Shown: positions 44,853-55,300 of the stretch, one piece after another | Layout of the letters: the number at the start of each line of letters is the position of its first letter | Numbering within the stretch: position 1 is the stretch's first letter | Notes under the pieces: generated by a model | What the model was told of the DNA's origin: nothing | Database searches by the model: none | Seen by the model: only the letters and a program-made list of their open reading frames with translations | Translations under genes and position numbers: made by a program | Origin: an uncultured Nitrospirota bacterium | GTDB taxonomy: Bacteria; Nitrospirota; Nitrospiria; Nitrospirales; UBA8639 | DNA: 64,000 nt | Direction: 5' to 3' | Assembly (NCBI GenBank): GCA_937139405.1 | Contig: CAKZPV010000032.1 | Location: 221,545-285,544 of the forward strand

Positions 44853-45380
44853 ATGGTCGATAAATGGCTCAAAACGATCTTGGCGATTGTCGCGTTCTTT
44901 ATGTTCCTCATGCTGGGAACTTTTCAAGCCAGAGCTGAAAATCCTTGGGGATTTGGCACCGACATAGGCTTTCTCACGGATACCGCAGATGACACCGTGT
45001 TCACTATGAGCTTCCAAGGTGATTATTTTTTAGATTCAGAATTTTCTATTGGGCCACAACTCTTAATCACGCCAGGTGGGGATTTAACCCAAATTACCTT
45101 TGCAGGCATCGCCCGCTACCACATTCCACTCGGAGCCGTTTCCCTTGTGCCCTTTGGTGGGTTGGGATTTGTGTATGCAGATTATGAGCGAGGACGAACT
45201 GACGACCAAGATGCGAGTTATATATTCCCGTTTGGAGCCACGGCAGCATTTCATATCAGCCGGACGATTTCATTGGCTAGCACGCTTATTTTTACATTCC
45301 AAAATCTTGATTTTGACAATCGAAGGGATAGCGATAATTTCAATATTGGCTTGTTATTTGGATTCCATTTCCAGCCGTAA
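44853..45380 (+). CDS. Outer-membrane beta-barrel protein
   Basis: From ATG 44853 the 175-residue product has a signal peptide (WLKTILAIVAFFMFLMLGTF, cleavage probably after ARA). An eight-stranded barrel of the OmpA/OmpX type follows, with alternating strands such as FTMSFQGDYFLDSEFSIGPQ and SLASTLIFTFQNLDFDNR. The last strand, NIGLLFGFHFQP, ends near an aromatic residue, as outer-membrane proteins do. Longer forms from 44808 or 44820 are in frame but would put a basic extension ahead of the signal; AAGGAA about ten bases before 44853 supports the shorter form. The function, structural or adhesive, cannot be told. Confidence 0.75.
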   Translation: MVDKWLKTILAIVAFFMFLMLGTFQARAENPWGFGTDIGFLTDTADDTVFTMSFQGDYFLDSEFSIGPQLLITPGGDLTQITFAGIARYHIPLGAVSLVPFGGLGFVYADYERGRTDDQDASYIFPFGATAAFHISRTISLASTLIFTFQNLDFDNRRDSDNFNIGLLFGFHFQP

Positions 45381-45425
45381 GGCCAGACGAGTTGTTAGCG
45401 ATTGCATGGCAACAGAGTACTCTGT

Positions 45426-45968
45426 TCACTCCTTCAATCCTTCCAAATAGGTAGCAATACGATCCAGGGCTTTCGCATTCAACCGCTTTCCATACCATCG
45501 TGGCATCACTCGATCCGAGTAGCCAGGGACAACATACATTCCTGGTTTCAAAATGGATTCCTGAATATATTCCCGAACAGTCTCAGCTGTTCCCTGATAA
45601 TTGGAATCTGCCAATCGTTTGGGCCCATTCGTTCCTAATACTAACTTCGGTCCCTGACGTCCTTTAGCCGGCGCAATACCCGGAATAGTATGACAAACCG
45701 CACACCCTGATTGTACAAATAATTTATCAAGAGGTTCATTACCAGTGGACAATGGGATATCGAGCAATGCGACAAGCTTATCTTTTTTCTTTCGTACATC
45801 CCGTTGGGATTGAGCACCCTGCTTCGTGACTGCATGTTCATCCTGTGGGGCATCAGACTTCGTCAACGAATTAAACGACAAAGTCGCCAAAATGCCGCAA
45901 CCCACTACCATAAAAATCAAAAAACCTTCTCGGTTACCAGAAGACTTCGGCTTTTTTGATTGACTCAT
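45426..45968 (-). CDS. Membrane-anchored c-type cytochrome, one haem
   Basis: A 180-residue protein with an N-terminal anchor (GFLIFMVVGCGILATLSF, about residues 15-32) and one haem site, CAVCH (about residue 88), followed by IPGIAPAKGRQGPKLVLG. A likely axial Met is in the RVMPRWYGKRL segment. It would carry electrons in the periplasm while tethered to the inner membrane. The pattern resembles small cytochromes I recall from Nitrospira. AAAGAGG lies before the ATG. No oxidase or nitrite-oxidation gene is adjacent. It is convergent with the beta-barrel gene. Confidence 0.85.
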   Translation of the reverse strand: MSQSKKPKSSGNREGFLIFMVVGCGILATLSFNSLTKSDAPQDEHAVTKQGAQSQRDVRKKKDKLVALLDIPLSTGNEPLDKLFVQSGCAVCHTIPGIAPAKGRQGPKLVLGTNGPKRLADSNYQGTAETVREYIQESILKPGMYVVPGYSDRVMPRWYGKRLNAKALDRIATYLEGLKE

Positions 45969-46220
45969 AGACCATCCTCTTTAACAATTGAAGACTCAAA
46001 GTAATACAAAATCAATAATTCTCTTTCAACGCAACAGGTTCCTCATTGCTCCTGTACCGAACTCCTGGAGAACCTGTCAACAAAGAATGTTGAACCGCCA
46101 CTCCACCTAGATCTTTGAAGCAATGGTTAATGATCTTGTTGTGCTGTTTGTTTCTTTTTTGGCATCCCCGGCATCACCGTTCATCTGACAATACTCAATA
46201 TTCTCGATCTGTCCGAACCA

Positions 46221-47276
46221 ATGCATAAAGATTTCAACTTGCACCTCACTCCATTTCATCCCCATCCTCTTTTAAAAGGCCCTCACAGGATGACCCTCGT
46301 TCCTCGCTGGTGGCCTCGCGGAGCCGCTCCTCCTGCCATGCCTACTCAACAACGGATATTTCAGATAACTCCGGAGACCGGCCTGCTCACCAAATGCCAT
46401 TGGCAACCTGAAGCCAAGCACAAACCCACAATGTTGCTTGTTCATGGGTTAGAAGGTTGTACGGAATCTCATTACATGATTGGTTTGGCATACAAAATCT
46501 GGGAGAAAGGCTGGAATTGCATTCGTATCAATCAACGTAATTGTGGAAACTCGGAGCATCTCACGCCAACCCTCTATCACAATGGTTTAAGCCAGGATTA
46601 TAAGCACGTTATCCATGAAATCACCGAACAAGATGAGTGTCAACAGATCTGGCTCATCGGATATTCCATGGGAGGTAATCTCACACTCAAATTAGCTGGT
46701 GAAATCGGTAGCGCCGCTTCTGCATTGCGTGGCATCGCAGCCGTCTCTCCCAATATTCAACCTGCCACATGCGTGCAAGCACTACTACGTCCGTCCAATT
46801 GGATGTATCATCAACATTTCCTACGAAGTCTCAAGGCCAAATTGAGACGCAAAGACCGGCTCTATCCTGGGAGATGGAATCTCTCTCAACTTCCAACGAT
46901 CCAAACCATGTGGGAATTCGATGATATCTACACCGCACAAGATGGGGGATACCACGATGCAGAAGACTACTATGCAAAGAGCGCAGCCGAAAACACGCTC
47001 GACTCCATTACGATTCCGACCCTCATTATTACCGCACAAAATGATCCTTTTATTCCTTATGATATTTTTGATCATCCTTCACTGACAGAGAACACATGCA
47101 TCCAATTACTAGCACCAACACATGGCGGGCATTGCGGATTTTTCCAAAGTTGTCAATCGCACGAAGATCCGTTTTGGGCAGAAAATCGTATCGTAGATTG
47201 GATTCAGCACCAAATACAGAGCGAATGTGCCACGAGTTCGAAAGCAACACATTCAACTCAAGCAGCCTTTCCGTGA
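46221..47276 (+). CDS. YheT-type alpha/beta hydrolase
   Basis: 351 residues of the YheT/ABHD-like branch. MLLVHGLEGCTESHYMIGLA begins the fold near residue 72, and NQRNCGNSEHLTPTLYHNG follows. The nucleophile elbow is GYSMGGNLTLKLAGE (Ser near residue 152). The late Asp and His are in NDPFIP and THGGHCGFF. The conserved N-terminal HPHPLLKGPHRMTLVPRWWP fits YheT. The enzyme is an esterase or thioesterase of unknown substrate. It is followed in the same direction by the DUF3422 gene. Confidence 0.85.
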   Translation: MHKDFNLHLTPFHPHPLLKGPHRMTLVPRWWPRGAAPPAMPTQQRIFQITPETGLLTKCHWQPEAKHKPTMLLVHGLEGCTESHYMIGLAYKIWEKGWNCIRINQRNCGNSEHLTPTLYHNGLSQDYKHVIHEITEQDECQQIWLIGYSMGGNLTLKLAGEIGSAASALRGIAAVSPNIQPATCVQALLRPSNWMYHQHFLRSLKAKLRRKDRLYPGRWNLSQLPTIQTMWEFDDIYTAQDGGYHDAEDYYAKSAAENTLDSITIPTLIITAQNDPFIPYDIFDHPSLTENTCIQLLAPTHGGHCGFFQSCQSHEDPFWAENRIVDWIQHQIQSECATSSKATHSTQAAFP

Positions 47277-47390
47277 ATAACCCAATTTCGTAACTCCCCT
47301 TGCGAGCCCGCCAGCAACTACGGTAGAACAAAAAGCCAAAAGAATCGTTCACAAGCAACTACCTGCTCATCTACGAATGTATCTAGACCC

Positions 47391-48788
47391 ATGAGCCTCA
47401 AACCTACCTCACCAGAAAAAGGGATCCTCCGCCGCCTTCACAAAGCCCAAGAACAATACCTAGAAGGGTGGTTGGAAGCACCAGCTCATATTCATCATAC
47501 AGCGCGGCGCATGGCCAACCCCCCCATCGAACGCCCACAAAGCCGCAAGGAGTTTCAGCAACTGCTCACTTGTCTCAACATAGACCCATCACAGACCGTT
47601 CTGGATGAAAAAGCTGGATTCGGCGTCACAACAGCATCAAATGGAGATCGCTTAATTGCCAAATGGGAAGCGCACACCGAATATTACAGTTATCAGATTT
47701 GGCATATTCCACAAGACTCAAATACGTCACTGGGGTTTGGCCCGTTAACCTATCCAAACTATGTCTTTCCATTTTCACCACTAGGTTTGGAAGTCAATGC
47801 ACTCGACATTGTCATCTCCCCCACACAATCATACGATCAAGAAGCACTGGCCACAGTCTTACCCGGCCCACAAATTTATGCAAGTCGCGTGTTCGAGGAA
47901 GACATCTCTGTCGCAACGAGCTTCACTCCGGATGAACATGGACGGGAACGTTATCTTATCTGGGCATCAGATGCCACACGACTACTCCCCAAGCTCCCAC
48001 GACTCATTGATATCCTTATAACATTGGAAAACTATACTCACCTTATTCTCCTACCATACAAGGCATTTTCTCGATCGGTCGATCAAGTGCAAATCTATGA
48101 ACAACGCCACTTGTACCAACGGAGTGTGATTACGAGAGAACTCAAAGATGCCAAACATGCTCGCTTGCAGCAATGGCTTGAAGGCCTCACGCATGATTTC
48201 ATGGAAGTGGGCCGTCTCTCAGACTCGATGCGCTTTCGCCTTTCAGCGTCCGTACCCTACGACCGAATTGTCCATAGCAACACGTTGGCTCTTCACGAGC
48301 AAGCCCTGCCAGGGTGCCGCACACTCACAGATTATATTCACTGGAAAATTACCGGTGTGGCTGATGGTTACCAGCAGTTAGTTTCACGTATTCATGCCTT
48401 GGAGCAAGACTTTGAAGGAACGATCGCCGTCCTCCGCACCAAAGTCGAACTCGTACTCCAAGAACAAAACCTGGCGCAACAAGATCAGAATATGAAACTC
48501 CTAGCCAGTGTGGATCAAACCACGAAATCCCAGGCTATTCTGCAACACACCGTCGAAGGTCTCTCCGTGATCGTCATCGCCTACTATCTGAGTGGCTTAG
48601 CCCATTATGTATTCAAAGCCTTGCATAACGTCGGTTGGCTTTCCAACGAAACCCTTGCCTCAGGGTTTTTTGTGCCAATCGCCTTGCTCCTCTCCTTTGG
48701 CCTCATCACCTGGGGAAAGAAACGAATTCATCACAAACATACCTCCTCAACGAACCCAAGCAACTCCGATACTCCCAGCTCTCAGTAA
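47391..48788 (+). CDS. DUF3422 membrane-associated protein
   Basis: A 465-residue protein matching DUF3422: an early FGVTTASNGDRLIAKWEAHT, then YYSYQIW, a long central helical part with SVITRELKDAKHARLQQWLE, RLSDSMRFRLSASVPYDRI and LTDYIHWKITGVADGYQQLV. Near the C-terminus are two membrane segments, IVIAYYLSGLAHYVFKALH and FFVPIALLLSFGLITWGKK, and a polar tail. The protein is probably anchored in the inner membrane with its soluble part in the cytoplasm. The function is unknown. It follows the YheT-type hydrolase by about 115 bp and may share its transcript. Confidence 0.82.
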   Translation: MSLKPTSPEKGILRRLHKAQEQYLEGWLEAPAHIHHTARRMANPPIERPQSRKEFQQLLTCLNIDPSQTVLDEKAGFGVTTASNGDRLIAKWEAHTEYYSYQIWHIPQDSNTSLGFGPLTYPNYVFPFSPLGLEVNALDIVISPTQSYDQEALATVLPGPQIYASRVFEEDISVATSFTPDEHGRERYLIWASDATRLLPKLPRLIDILITLENYTHLILLPYKAFSRSVDQVQIYEQRHLYQRSVITRELKDAKHARLQQWLEGLTHDFMEVGRLSDSMRFRLSASVPYDRIVHSNTLALHEQALPGCRTLTDYIHWKITGVADGYQQLVSRIHALEQDFEGTIAVLRTKVELVLQEQNLAQQDQNMKLLASVDQTTKSQAILQHTVEGLSVIVIAYYLSGLAHYVFKALHNVGWLSNETLASGFFVPIALLLSFGLITWGKKRIHHKHTSSTNPSNSDTPSSQ

Positions 48789-48978
48789 TTCTTATTCTCC
48801 TACATACCACGTAGAACCTTTACGACAAAATAACGTCACTTTCATCTGAAAACGAGTGGAGTTTCACACGAGACCTATAAGCACACTCAAGTGAGTTAAG
48901 GTCACGCCTCAAGTGACCGAAAAGAACATCAGGACACAGGCAAAGCCTTGCTCTCACTTGTTGCCCAAAAGGCCATCT

Positions 48979-49839
48979 ATGAAAAGCGCTGAAGAACTCG
49001 TCGAACATTGCTCCTCACTAGTGTCGTTACCAGAGGTCTATCTCCAAGTCAAAACAGTCATTGACGATCCGGAATCAACAATGGCTGACCTATCGGCAGC
49101 GATTAGTCTTGATCCAGGTATGACCGCCGTCGTATTGAAACTCGTGAATAGCGCGTTCTATGGCATGCCACGAAAAGTTGAAACCATCTCTCGTGCCGTA
49201 GGAATTTTGGGCATGCAACCTCTCCATGACTTGGTGTTAGCCGTATCCGTCACCAAGACATTTTCCGGACTATCTCAACAAGTCATGAATATGAATATCT
49301 TTTGGGCAAATAGCTTTTTTAGTGGGTTGGCCGCGAGGGAATTAGCCAGAAAATGTTTTTTAGTTGATAGCGAACGTATGTTCGTAGAAGGATTGCTTCG
49401 AGATCTTGGTCACCTTCTGCTCTACCAACACCTGCCGGAAAAAGCGGAAGAAGCCATGAAAATATCCGCCAGCACAGGAGAGCCCATTCATACGACCGAA
49501 CAAAAAATCATCGGCTTCGATTACACCCAAGTTGGGAAATCGCTCGTGGACGCCTGGCAACTTCCCATCAACTTAGGGGAAGCCATCCGTCATCAAAACA
49601 AGCCCAGTGGAACCCCTGACTATCAATTTGAAGCGGCATTGCTCAATATTGCGAGCGCGCTCACAGAAGGATTTCAATCGCCAAATGGTGAGGGCAATTG
49701 GAAAACCATGATCGCTCCAGAATCATGGGCCCTGACAGGTCTTGATGAAGAAGGTATAAAAAATTGTCTGCTAGAGGCTGGCAAGCAACTCTCCTCTATG
49801 TTGGATCTTATGGAAGAGGCTCAATGTCGCGTCGGTTAA
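48979..49839 (+). CDS. HDOD-domain signalling protein
   Basis: 286 residues from ATG 48979. An upstream GTG at 48913 is in frame, but AAGG stands about six bases before 48979 and the domain begins right after it. The HDOD domain spans most of the protein: LPEVYLQVKTVIDDPES, ISLDPGMTAVVLKLVNSAFY, VETISRAVGILGMQPLHDLV. Where catalytic HD enzymes carry H-D, this one has GLLRDLGHLLL, so it is a signalling scaffold rather than an enzyme. It is a second HDOD protein in the window and shares a domain, not full length, with that at 24681. No kinase or cyclase gene is adjacent. Confidence 0.88.
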   Translation: MKSAEELVEHCSSLVSLPEVYLQVKTVIDDPESTMADLSAAISLDPGMTAVVLKLVNSAFYGMPRKVETISRAVGILGMQPLHDLVLAVSVTKTFSGLSQQVMNMNIFWANSFFSGLAARELARKCFLVDSERMFVEGLLRDLGHLLLYQHLPEKAEEAMKISASTGEPIHTTEQKIIGFDYTQVGKSLVDAWQLPINLGEAIRHQNKPSGTPDYQFEAALLNIASALTEGFQSPNGEGNWKTMIAPESWALTGLDEEGIKNCLLEAGKQLSSMLDLMEEAQCRVG

Positions 49840-49962
49840 CTCTATACAATACGACATCCACTCATTGTCACTGTCAGCAACAGCAGGCCGTCGCAAGCGA
49901 AACCGCCTTCCAAACACGCAATCAAAAGGGATAGGAAAAAGCGAAGAAAGGAAAGCACGCTC

Positions 49963-50679
49963 ATGACTCAAACAATCACTCCGACAGTGACGTATACCAA
50001 TACACCGTTGATTGATGTCACGTGCCAATTAACTTTTCCTCAAAACCTAAAAATCTCTGCAGCCCCTCCTGTTGGATTCCAAGAAAAAATTAAGAACGTC
50101 TTCCCTCTATTTGCACTCACACAGGATAAAACTGCCTACAATTTCACGAGTACCGATTCACGATGGCAAGTCGTGCTCGGCAAAGGTGCGCTTACATTGG
50201 TGACAAGGCAATATGATGGTTGGAACAATTTTTCCAAGCACCTTCACGAAACACTAGAGGCTTTAGAACAAGAATATCCACCGCAATTCCTGACACGCGT
50301 CGGGTTACGGTTTCGCAACATCATTCGCAAATCGGCATTGGGAGTGACACATAAGGAATGGAAGCAACTCCTTCAACAGAAATGGACCGGCGACTTAGCA
50401 TGGGCAGGGACTGCGGGAGAAATGAAAGCCACACACAGTGAAGTCTTGATGGGGTTAAACGGAGGGAAAGATTTAGTCTGCATTCGTCATGGCTTGGTCC
50501 CCATCGCCCAGCCCATTCAAGAAATGGGCTATCTCATCGACCATGACTTTTTTGTTGATGGACAGTTCTCTATGAAAGAAGTCCCTGAAAAATTGAAAAG
50601 TTATCATCAAGCCGCTCAACGTTTCTTTAAACTGTGGGTCACCGATACTTTGCATCAGGCCATGAAACCAGAAGCCTAG
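49963..50679 (+). CDS. TIGR04255-family protein
   Basis: A 238-residue soluble protein that fits TIGR04255 as I recall it: an early TYTNTPLIDVTCQLTFPQNL, the central DGWNNFSKHLHETLEALEQE and FLTRVGLRFRNIIRKSAL. A C-terminal helical segment contains SYHQAAQRFFKLWVTDTLH. No catalytic motif is apparent. The family is widespread with no settled function, and some members sit near defence genes. AAAGGAAA is well placed before the ATG. It follows the HDOD gene by about 120 bp and is convergent with the GGDEF gene. Confidence 0.75.
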   Translation: MTQTITPTVTYTNTPLIDVTCQLTFPQNLKISAAPPVGFQEKIKNVFPLFALTQDKTAYNFTSTDSRWQVVLGKGALTLVTRQYDGWNNFSKHLHETLEALEQEYPPQFLTRVGLRFRNIIRKSALGVTHKEWKQLLQQKWTGDLAWAGTAGEMKATHSEVLMGLNGGKDLVCIRHGLVPIAQPIQEMGYLIDHDFFVDGQFSMKEVPEKLKSYHQAAQRFFKLWVTDTLHQAMKPEA

Positions 50680-50812
50680 GGGTTGCGACGTTCTTTTGCA
50701 TTATACCTCTAACTCCCACTCACTCGTATTCTCCTTTAGCCGCTCTCCTGGGACGACGACGAAATGTTAAACTAGAGTTCACTCTTGCCAGGCAACGTTG
50801 ATATGCCCCCGA

Positions 50813-52327
50813 CTATTCCCTGAAAGACTCTAGCAATTCTAACTCAATGGGTAATCCTGCGAGTGGACCCTCTTGAGTCCACTGACCAACTTGATTGCGA
50901 CCTCCCTCTTTGGCCGCATACAACGCCTTATCCGCTTGATCGACCAATTCTAAGATATCAGCGGCTCCCAATGACAAACACGATATTCCAAAACTCATGG
51001 TAATCCGATGATCTCCCGTTGTCCGCACGGCTTGGCAGGCGCCCTCAGAGATAGCGACTCGCAGACGCTCCGCTGCTTTCGCTGTCGCTTCAGGATTTTC
51101 CCCTGGTAACAATACACAAAACTCTTCTCCCCCATACCGTCCCATAATATCGGTTGGGCGAATAGATGCGGAGAGAATCTTGCCCACAACTTGAATGACT
51201 TGATCACCCACAGCATGCCCGAACCGATCATTAAATGATTTAAAATGATCGATATCAGCCATAATGCATCCCATATCAGTCCCTTCACGAGTACTCGTAT
51301 CAAATAAATCTTCAAAAGCATCAAACAGAGCTCGTCGATTGAAACACCCAGTTAGTGGATCACGCATCGCTAAACTTTCTAACTCAGATTTTGACGTTTC
51401 AAGAGCCCGAATAGTTTCTTCCAATTTCGTGACATCATCAAGAGAGACTAAGAGCCCCTGTATTTGATCTTCCTCATTAAGAATGGGCGTACAATTCACT
51501 CGAAATTTCAACAATTGACCGGAAGCATCCGGAAGCATCATGGGAAAATCCGTTTCCAGAGATTTCTCTTGTTTGGCTGTCTTCCATGGAAAAACCATCG
51601 ACGAAGAGGCCGGAACCACAGACGTCCAAGAAAATTCATCAAGCCGTTTTCCTACCAACGCATTGGGATCTTTCCTCACAATTTCGCCAAACGCCCGGTT
51701 AGCTAAAACAATTCGCTCGGCGTTATCGAGAAGTACGACGCCTTCAGTGAGCACATCAAAAGCCGTTTTCACTCGTAGCGGGACAACGGAACTGGGATCA
51801 AGTTGACGTAATGTCCGCTTCATATACAAAAAATACCCAAGAAACCCTGAACCGACGACCAAGACCAAAAACTGGATCCACGGATCATGCAACCATCTGC
51901 GCCATCCTTGATTATCGAGAGACCGAAATCGAAGTTGCACAGTCCCCCAACGATCAGTGTTGTTAAAAATAGGAACTTGAATATGATCAGGGGTGGATGA
52001 ATCACCAGGAGGTTGGTCCCAGATGTCTAGATGTCGCCCGGCAAAGGCCAGGATTTCTCCGTTTGCCATCATAACCGCAGCAGACAGGATATCGTCATTT
52101 CGATCAACCAGGATGTCAAAGGCTTCCTGAATGGCACGACTATCTCCGTTTTCCGCCAACAGAGAATATTGGACGGCCAGGGCTTCACTATACTTTTGAC
52201 GATACTCGAAAATCTCAACGGCTTGATCGGGAATCAAATTCACAGCTAAATCACCCATAAGCAGAATACTCAAGGTGAGAGACACTAACCCGAAACTGAT
52301 CCAAAGCAAGGGAGTCGAACGTTTCAT
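50813..52327 (-). CDS. Membrane-bound PAS-GGDEF diguanylate cyclase
   Basis: 504 residues. Helix 1 (LLWISFGLVSLTLSILLMGD) and helix 2 (FLVLVVGSGFLGYFLYM, about residue 160) bound a periplasmic sensor of about 120 residues. A PAS domain follows (TEGVVLLDNAERIVLANRAF, about 190-300), then a coiled coil and GGDEF with DPLTGCFNRRALFD, CIMADIDHFKSFNDRFGH and RYGGEEF. The inhibitory RxxD is RPTD, five residues earlier. It should make c-di-GMP. Its start codon overlaps the TGA of the giant gene by four bases (52324-52327), so the two are probably translated together. Confidence 0.92.
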   Translation of the reverse strand: MKRSTPLLWISFGLVSLTLSILLMGDLAVNLIPDQAVEIFEYRQKYSEALAVQYSLLAENGDSRAIQEAFDILVDRNDDILSAAVMMANGEILAFAGRHLDIWDQPPGDSSTPDHIQVPIFNNTDRWGTVQLRFRSLDNQGWRRWLHDPWIQFLVLVVGSGFLGYFLYMKRTLRQLDPSSVVPLRVKTAFDVLTEGVVLLDNAERIVLANRAFGEIVRKDPNALVGKRLDEFSWTSVVPASSSMVFPWKTAKQEKSLETDFPMMLPDASGQLLKFRVNCTPILNEEDQIQGLLVSLDDVTKLEETIRALETSKSELESLAMRDPLTGCFNRRALFDAFEDLFDTSTREGTDMGCIMADIDHFKSFNDRFGHAVGDQVIQVVGKILSASIRPTDIMGRYGGEEFCVLLPGENPEATAKAAERLRVAISEGACQAVRTTGDHRITMSFGISCLSLGAADILELVDQADKALYAAKEGGRNQVGQWTQEGPLAGLPIELELLESFRE

Positions 52328-55300
52328 GAAACTTTGCCGGGTGATTTTGACGCTTCAGGAATAACCGGCGTAGACACGGATTCTTCCTGTCGGACTCCTG
52401 GAAGAATTTGATCTAAACCTCGATGTTCGTGAGCCTCCATTTTTGCCGCGTCCTTCACACGGCGAGCCCAAGTTTCTTTCTCTTTTTTATCCATATTCAA
52501 AATCGGCACCGGGTCAAAATGTCGCCATGCCGGCATGGAAGCCATAAGACCAGCCACAAGCGCCCCTCCCCGCACCAGCCACGCCACAAGCCCTGTGGTG
52601 AGAGTCAATCCAGCGCCTTTAATCGAGTTGACGAACCAAGACCGTTCTCCGGCTTGATCATCCATTGTCCTCCCTAATTCATCGGAAAATTGATTCAATT
52701 GCTGAAGAATATCAGCAGATAACTTCGTTTTGGTCATATCTAATGGATCGGGATAATAGGAACGAATTTGATCAGATGTCGTCGCCCAAGATGCGGGCCT
52801 GAGTAAGGGGGGCAGGTCTAAGACATTCACTACTTCCTGATGCTCGACCTCACGGGCACCCGTTTCTATTCCCCTGTCGCCACCCCCTTCGGGAAGCACG
52901 CCACTCTTAAGCGCCAGACTCCCTGAATCTTGAGGCAGATCGTCCGGGGCACTGAGTTTCAATTCAGGCTCTGGTACGGGTTCGAGAATAGGTTCAGTGT
53001 CTGGCTCCGGAGTGGGCTCCGGTAGAGGAGGCAAGACAGTCCCTTCTTGAATGTCGGTCACCGTAATGGCCAACAATTGCGTATCAGTGCCTCCTTGGCC
53101 ATCGCTCACTTGCATCTGTACATCGTAGACATTGTTGCCACCCACATCTGTTGGGTTTTCAAAGTCCGGCACGCCCATAAAGCTTAGAGCCCCGGTGGTC
53201 GGATCCACCGTGAACCGGCCCGCATCAGCTCCACCCACTATGCTATACGTTAAGGGATCGCCATCACTGTCCGTAGCAGTCATCGTCGTCACATTTGAAA
53301 CATTTTCGGCCATCGCCAGAGTCGCACCCCCTCCTCCACTGTTGCTGGTAATCACCGGAACATCATTTACACTCACCACGGTGAGGGTTACGGTTGCTTG
53401 AGCGGTGCCTCCATTCCCATCCGTGATTTGATACGTAAATGAATCAGCACCATAAAAATTGGCATGAGGTGTATAAGTAAAACTGCCATCTCCATTCAGA
53501 ACCAACGTACCATTGGACACGTTCACGATAGGCGTCGCATTAACGGACAATGTATCTCCATCCAAATCAGAGTCATTCGCTAAAACACCTGTGGCGACGA
53601 CTGTCGTTAATGAAATATCTTCCAACGTAGCATAGGCATCGTTTGCTGCTACTGGAGGATCATTCACATTGGCCAACGTCACACTCACCACTTGCGTGGT
53701 CGTGCCCCCTTGATCATCCGTCACTGTCACCGTGAAGCTGTCCGAGCCATACCAGTTGGGGTTGGTCGGCGTGAATGTCCATGCCCCCGTCATCGCATCA
53801 ATGCCCGCAGTCCCATTCGTCGCCGGCGTCGTCACCGTGAAGTACGTCCCATCCGTCAGCCCGTCCACGTCCGTCGCATCCAGGTCCCCGGCCACTACAT
53901 CGCCTTCGTTGCCGCTGTAGCTCACATCCCCCGTGATCACCGCCGCATCGTCCACGTTCGTGACTGTGATGTCGCTGCTAACGGATGCAGTACTGAACGC
54001 GGTGCTTCCCCCGGTGGAGGCTCCACTGTCATAGCTAATTTGAACATTGTCGATGAACATAGTCGTACCGGTGTCATTTTTCTGTACATAGAACTGAATT
54101 CTTGTATCAGCAGCAATGTAGCCACTAATATCGATTACTGCGCTACCGGTACCCGTATTTAATGTGCCATGAAACCCCATCGCTGTTGTGTAGCTGGCTC
54201 CGCCATTGGACGAAATTCGAACTCTGATCTCGTCTTCTGCAACAAGTTGATTGTCATAGTCGAATGTCAACGTGGCGGTGGTGGCCCCTGAAAGATTGAC
54301 TTCGCGATAAATATCGTCGCCGGACTGGACCGTGGATATACGAAGTTGCCCGCTTTCGATTCGAATCTGGCCACCTAAACTCCCGCCGCCGCTATCATCA
54401 TCTTCAACCCAAGCAGTGGTCCAATTAGCCGTTCCTGTATTATTGGAATAGGAACCAACACTGAAGTCATCAGCCACAGTTTGTGTCGATGACAGATCGA
54501 CGACATTTCCATTTGCCCCACTGGTCCGATCCCACGCATGGAACGTTAGCCCATTGCTCACAGTGCCAGCCCAATCACCTGAAGGTACGAAACGGACAGA
54601 GGTACTCGCATCTCCCGCGAGTAAGCGCGCTGACGAATCGCTTGGTGTACCCAATGATAGCCAGTTCGAGCCACCGTCAATGGTGTATTCCCATACACCA
54701 TTAGTATTGTTGACGCCAATGATGGCAATACCGCTTCCGGTACCATCTGCATCAGAGATGTTCCCTGAGATCAAATCGGACACTAAAGTTCCGCTGTTAG
54801 TAAAGTCGTCTTCGTTAATGGTTGTCAGATCATTTGCCCCAGATAAGATCGGCGCATCATTGACTGCTGTAACGGAGACGACTGCGGTTTCAAGAACCGC
54901 ACTGAAAGCAGAGGCCCCATCAAAGACAGAGGTATCAACTTTGGTTCCAACAGTACCAGAGGTCTGATCCCAGGCTGCAAAAGTCACGAACGCTGTGTCG
55001 GCATTCAGCCCGTCAGGGACAAAACGCATGCTGTCGGTGGCACGAAGCAAGAGGGAGGTGGCAGTCGAGACCGAGCCGACGTCAGTCCAACCGGAACCAA
55101 TGTCATATTGCCAAGTACCGTTGCTGCTCACGAGCGAAGAAATTGCAATCCCTTCCACAGCTCCAGAATCGGCGTCCGTTATCCGATCACCAGTGGCACT
55201 GGCAATTATCGCGGAGACGAGATCGCCGCTATTATTTGTATCATCCTCCGTGATTGTCGTAAGTGACATCACGCCAGAATTGTCCAACACTGGTGCATCG

